Origin: Campylobacterales bacterium
GTDB taxonomy: Bacteria; Campylobacterota; Campylobacteria; Campylobacterales; QNZT01
Assembly: GCA_027023305.1 (NCBI GenBank)
Contig: JALVVR010000048.1
Span: 47,579-111,578 of the forward strand
Direction of reading: 5' to 3'
DNA length: 64,000 nt
Positions 62,313 through 64,000 of the stretch are shown one piece after another. Within the stretch, counting starts at the first letter, position 1, and each line of letters starts with the position of its first letter. The notes below the pieces were generated by a model that did no database searches, was not told the DNA's origin, and was given only the letters and a program-made list of their open reading frames with translations. Position numbers and translations under genes: made by a program.

Positions 62313-62337
62313 ATAAAACAAGCAAAAAGGAAACTTC

Positions 62338-63732
62338 ATGAAAAAAACAATAATTCTTTCAAGTTTAGTAGTATCACTATTTTCAAACGAAGTAAAATTT
62401 AACTTAGTTGATAAAAATCCTTCTCATGTTATACCAACAAATAATAAACAAGTACTTTCATATAATAGTGCTATAAAAGAAGCAGTAAAATCCGTAGTAA
62501 ATATTTCAACTAAAACAAATATAAAAATAACAAAAAACTTTGCTGTGCCAAATCTACCATTTCCAAAAGAATTTATGGAACCACTTTTAAAAAGTCTTCC
62601 TCAGTCAAAATCTCTAAAAGCTCTAGGTTCTGGAGTTATCCTTACAAGTGATGGATATATAGTAACAAACTCTCATGTAGTTCATGGAGCTGATGAAATA
62701 AAAGTAACTCTTCCACATAGTAAAAAAGAGTACAAAGCAAAGATAGTAGGGATAGATAGTGATAGTGATCTCGCCGTCATAAAAATAGAAACATCAAACT
62801 TAACTCCTATAAAGATAGCAAACTCAAAAGATTCATTAGTTGGTGATGTAGTATTTGCCATCGGAAATCCTTTTGGAGTAGGCGAAACTGTAACAAGTGG
62901 TATCATCTCAGCTTTAAACAAAAACAGAGTAGGACTAAATCAGTATGAAAACTTTATCCAAACAGATGCCTCTATAAACCCAGGAAACAGTGGTGGGGCT
63001 TTAGTAGATAGTAGAGGAGCTTTGATAGGTATCAACAGTGCCATCATCTCAAAAAGTGGTGGAAACAATGGTATAGGACTTGCAATCCCTGCAAATATGG
63101 TTGTAAATATCACAAAAAAACTTATCGAAAAAGGAAGAGTTGATAGAGGATATATAGGTATAAGTATAAGTGATGTTACAAAAAATCTCGCTTCTATTTA
63201 CACTCACAAAACAGGAGCTGTAGTCGTGGATATAGAAAAAAACTCTCCTGCTTTTAAGTATGGTCTAAAAAGAGGAGACCTTATATATGAGATAAATGGT
63301 AAAGCCATACCAGATGCCCCTACTCTAAAAAGCACTATTGGAGCTTTTTCCCCAAAAAGTAAAGTTTTGATGAAAGTAGAAAGAAATAAACAAGATATAA
63401 CTATAAATGCCATCTTAGCAAATAAAAACAATGAACTAAAATGCACTCTAAACCACAATCTTGACGGACTAAATCTATCAAGTATAACAAATGAACTAAG
63501 ATACCAGTACAGAATCCCAAGGGATATAAATGGAGTCTTGATAACAGACATAAAACCAAATTCACTAGCCGAAGAAATAGGACTTCAAGTTGGAGATGTT
63601 ATAATACAAATCGAAGACACAAAGATAAAATGTATAGAAGATATAAAAAGTATATTTTCAGCTCATCAAAATATGCCAAAAAGAGTTTATGTAAACAGAT
63701 ACGGTGAAATTTTGATGTTTGTTATAAAGTAG
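62338..63732 (+). CDS. htrA: Periplasmic serine protease/chaperone HtrA (DegP-like)
   Basis: A 464-aa heat-shock-type protease and chaperone with a signal peptide (MKKTIILSSLVVSLFS). The triad is H113 in IVTNSHVVHGAD, D144 in SDSDLAVIKI and S218 in NPGNSGGAL. Two PDZ domains follow (about 265-350 and 375-460). It clears misfolded periplasmic proteins; in C. jejuni and H. pylori secreted HtrA also cuts E-cadherin. It is followed by an OmpR-type regulator after 8 bp, as htrA-cprR are in C. jejuni. Confidence 0.95.
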   Translation: MKKTIILSSLVVSLFSNEVKFNLVDKNPSHVIPTNNKQVLSYNSAIKEAVKSVVNISTKTNIKITKNFAVPNLPFPKEFMEPLLKSLPQSKSLKALGSGVILTSDGYIVTNSHVVHGADEIKVTLPHSKKEYKAKIVGIDSDSDLAVIKIETSNLTPIKIANSKDSLVGDVVFAIGNPFGVGETVTSGIISALNKNRVGLNQYENFIQTDASINPGNSGGALVDSRGALIGINSAIISKSGGNNGIGLAIPANMVVNITKKLIEKGRVDRGYIGISISDVTKNLASIYTHKTGAVVVDIEKNSPAFKYGLKRGDLIYEINGKAIPDAPTLKSTIGAFSPKSKVLMKVERNKQDITINAILANKNNELKCTLNHNLDGLNLSSITNELRYQYRIPRDINGVLITDIKPNSLAEEIGLQVGDVIIQIEDTKIKCIEDIKSIFSAHQNMPKRVYVNRYGEILMFVIK

Positions 63733-63740
63733 GGAAAAAC

Positions 63741-64000
63741 ATGATAAAAGTTTTGATGATAGAAGATGATTTAGAGTTAGCAGAGATACTTTCAAAGTAT
63801 TTAAAAAAGTTTGATATAGAAGTAGAAGTAGCAGAAGAACCTTATATAGGGCTTTCTATGTTAGAGGTTAACAAATACGAACTTTTGATACTAGACCTTA
63901 CTCTCCCTGGACTTGATGGACTTGAACTAATACCAAAAATAAGAGAGTTTAGCAACATACCTATCATCATATCTTCTGCAAGAGATGATATACTAGATAA
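63741..64000 (+). CDS. OmpR-family response regulator, CprR-like (partial, cut by window edge)
   Basis: Only the first 86 codons are present. They form a receiver domain: MIKVLMIEDDLELAEILSKYL with the acidic pocket (E8, D9, D10), the phosphoacceptor Asp in LLILDLTLPGLDG (D53), and IIISSARDD near the edge. The start has an AGGGA site and lies 8 bp after htrA. The htrA-cprR-cprS order of C. jejuni suggests a CprR-like envelope-stress regulator; the DNA-binding domain and partner kinase are beyond the window. Confidence 0.85.
   Translation, partial: MIKVLMIEDDLELAEILSKYLKKFDIEVEVAEEPYIGLSMLEVNKYELLILDLTLPGLDGLELIPKIREFSNIPIIISSARDDILD

Overview
The window is AT-rich, densely packed bacterial DNA. 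The gene set points to the Campylobacterota (the former Epsilonproteobacteria; an Arcobacter-, Sulfurimonas- or Campylobacter-like organism). The pointers are a dimeric all-alpha dUTPase, a pgsA-lgt-fabL-dapA-M16 peptidase-pyrD block I know from Campylobacter jejuni and Helicobacter, htrA followed directly by an OmpR-type regulator (the cprRS arrangement), an EI24 membrane protein, CcoG and a type II-C CRISPR-Cas locus. I cannot name the species. Almost all genes sit in tight operons with 1-14 nt overlaps. I found no rRNA or tRNA gene and no insertion sequence.

Positions 1-4700 hold the cas9-cas1-cas2 end of a type II-C CRISPR-Cas system. The last repeat of the array is at 1-36, and the rest of the array lies left of the window. 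A divergent tracrRNA gene sits just upstream of cas9, and its anti-repeat matches the repeat over 25 bp. Cas9 appears to carry an extra segment of about 110 residues near its C-terminus. From 4.7 to 11.3 kb come housekeeping genes (coaD, ubiX, flgA, queC, dut) and a possible DNA-damage-response unit: a LexA/CI-like self-cleaving repressor, a palindromic operator, a 33-codon ORF and a Y-family polymerase.

Positions 11.3-24 kb carry hpf, three pseudopilin-like genes, a LolC/E-type permease, secA, lolA, two murein enzymes (an M15-type peptidase and an L,D-transpeptidase), a Ppx/GppA protein and pdxJ-pdxA. A 169-bp near-palindromic element lies before pdxJ. Positions 24-37 kb hold a MerR regulator with a three-domain LplT-Aas-like phospholipid repair protein, a Deg protease, and a long minus-strand run of lipid, envelope and biosynthesis genes (DUF420, yggS, rseP, pgsA, lgt, fabL-like, dapA, M16 peptidase, pyrD).

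Positions 37-39.2 kb form an accessory islet of two toxin-antitoxin-like units (Doc with a large DNA-binding partner, and VapBC) between pyrD and ubiD. Then come a TetR-controlled RND efflux operon (41-46.7 kb), hemC, a DsbC/G-like protein, fxsA and proS. A lipoprotein with a metalloprotease-like motif and purM follow. Next is a periplasmic cluster of DUF3015, DUF4105/Lnb-like and S41 peptidase genes (53.3-56.4 kb). A hemerythrin-PAS protein lies divergent to a PAS-GGDEF-EAL protein, followed by ccoG, a ferredoxin:thioredoxin reductase-like/rhodanese fusion, and htrA with a truncated response regulator gene at the right edge.

The strongest candidates for follow-up are the Cas9 with its cognate tracrRNA, the S24 repressor-polymerase unit, the 22.1-kb palindromic element, the Doc/large-partner islet, and the DUF3015/Lnb-like/S41 cluster.
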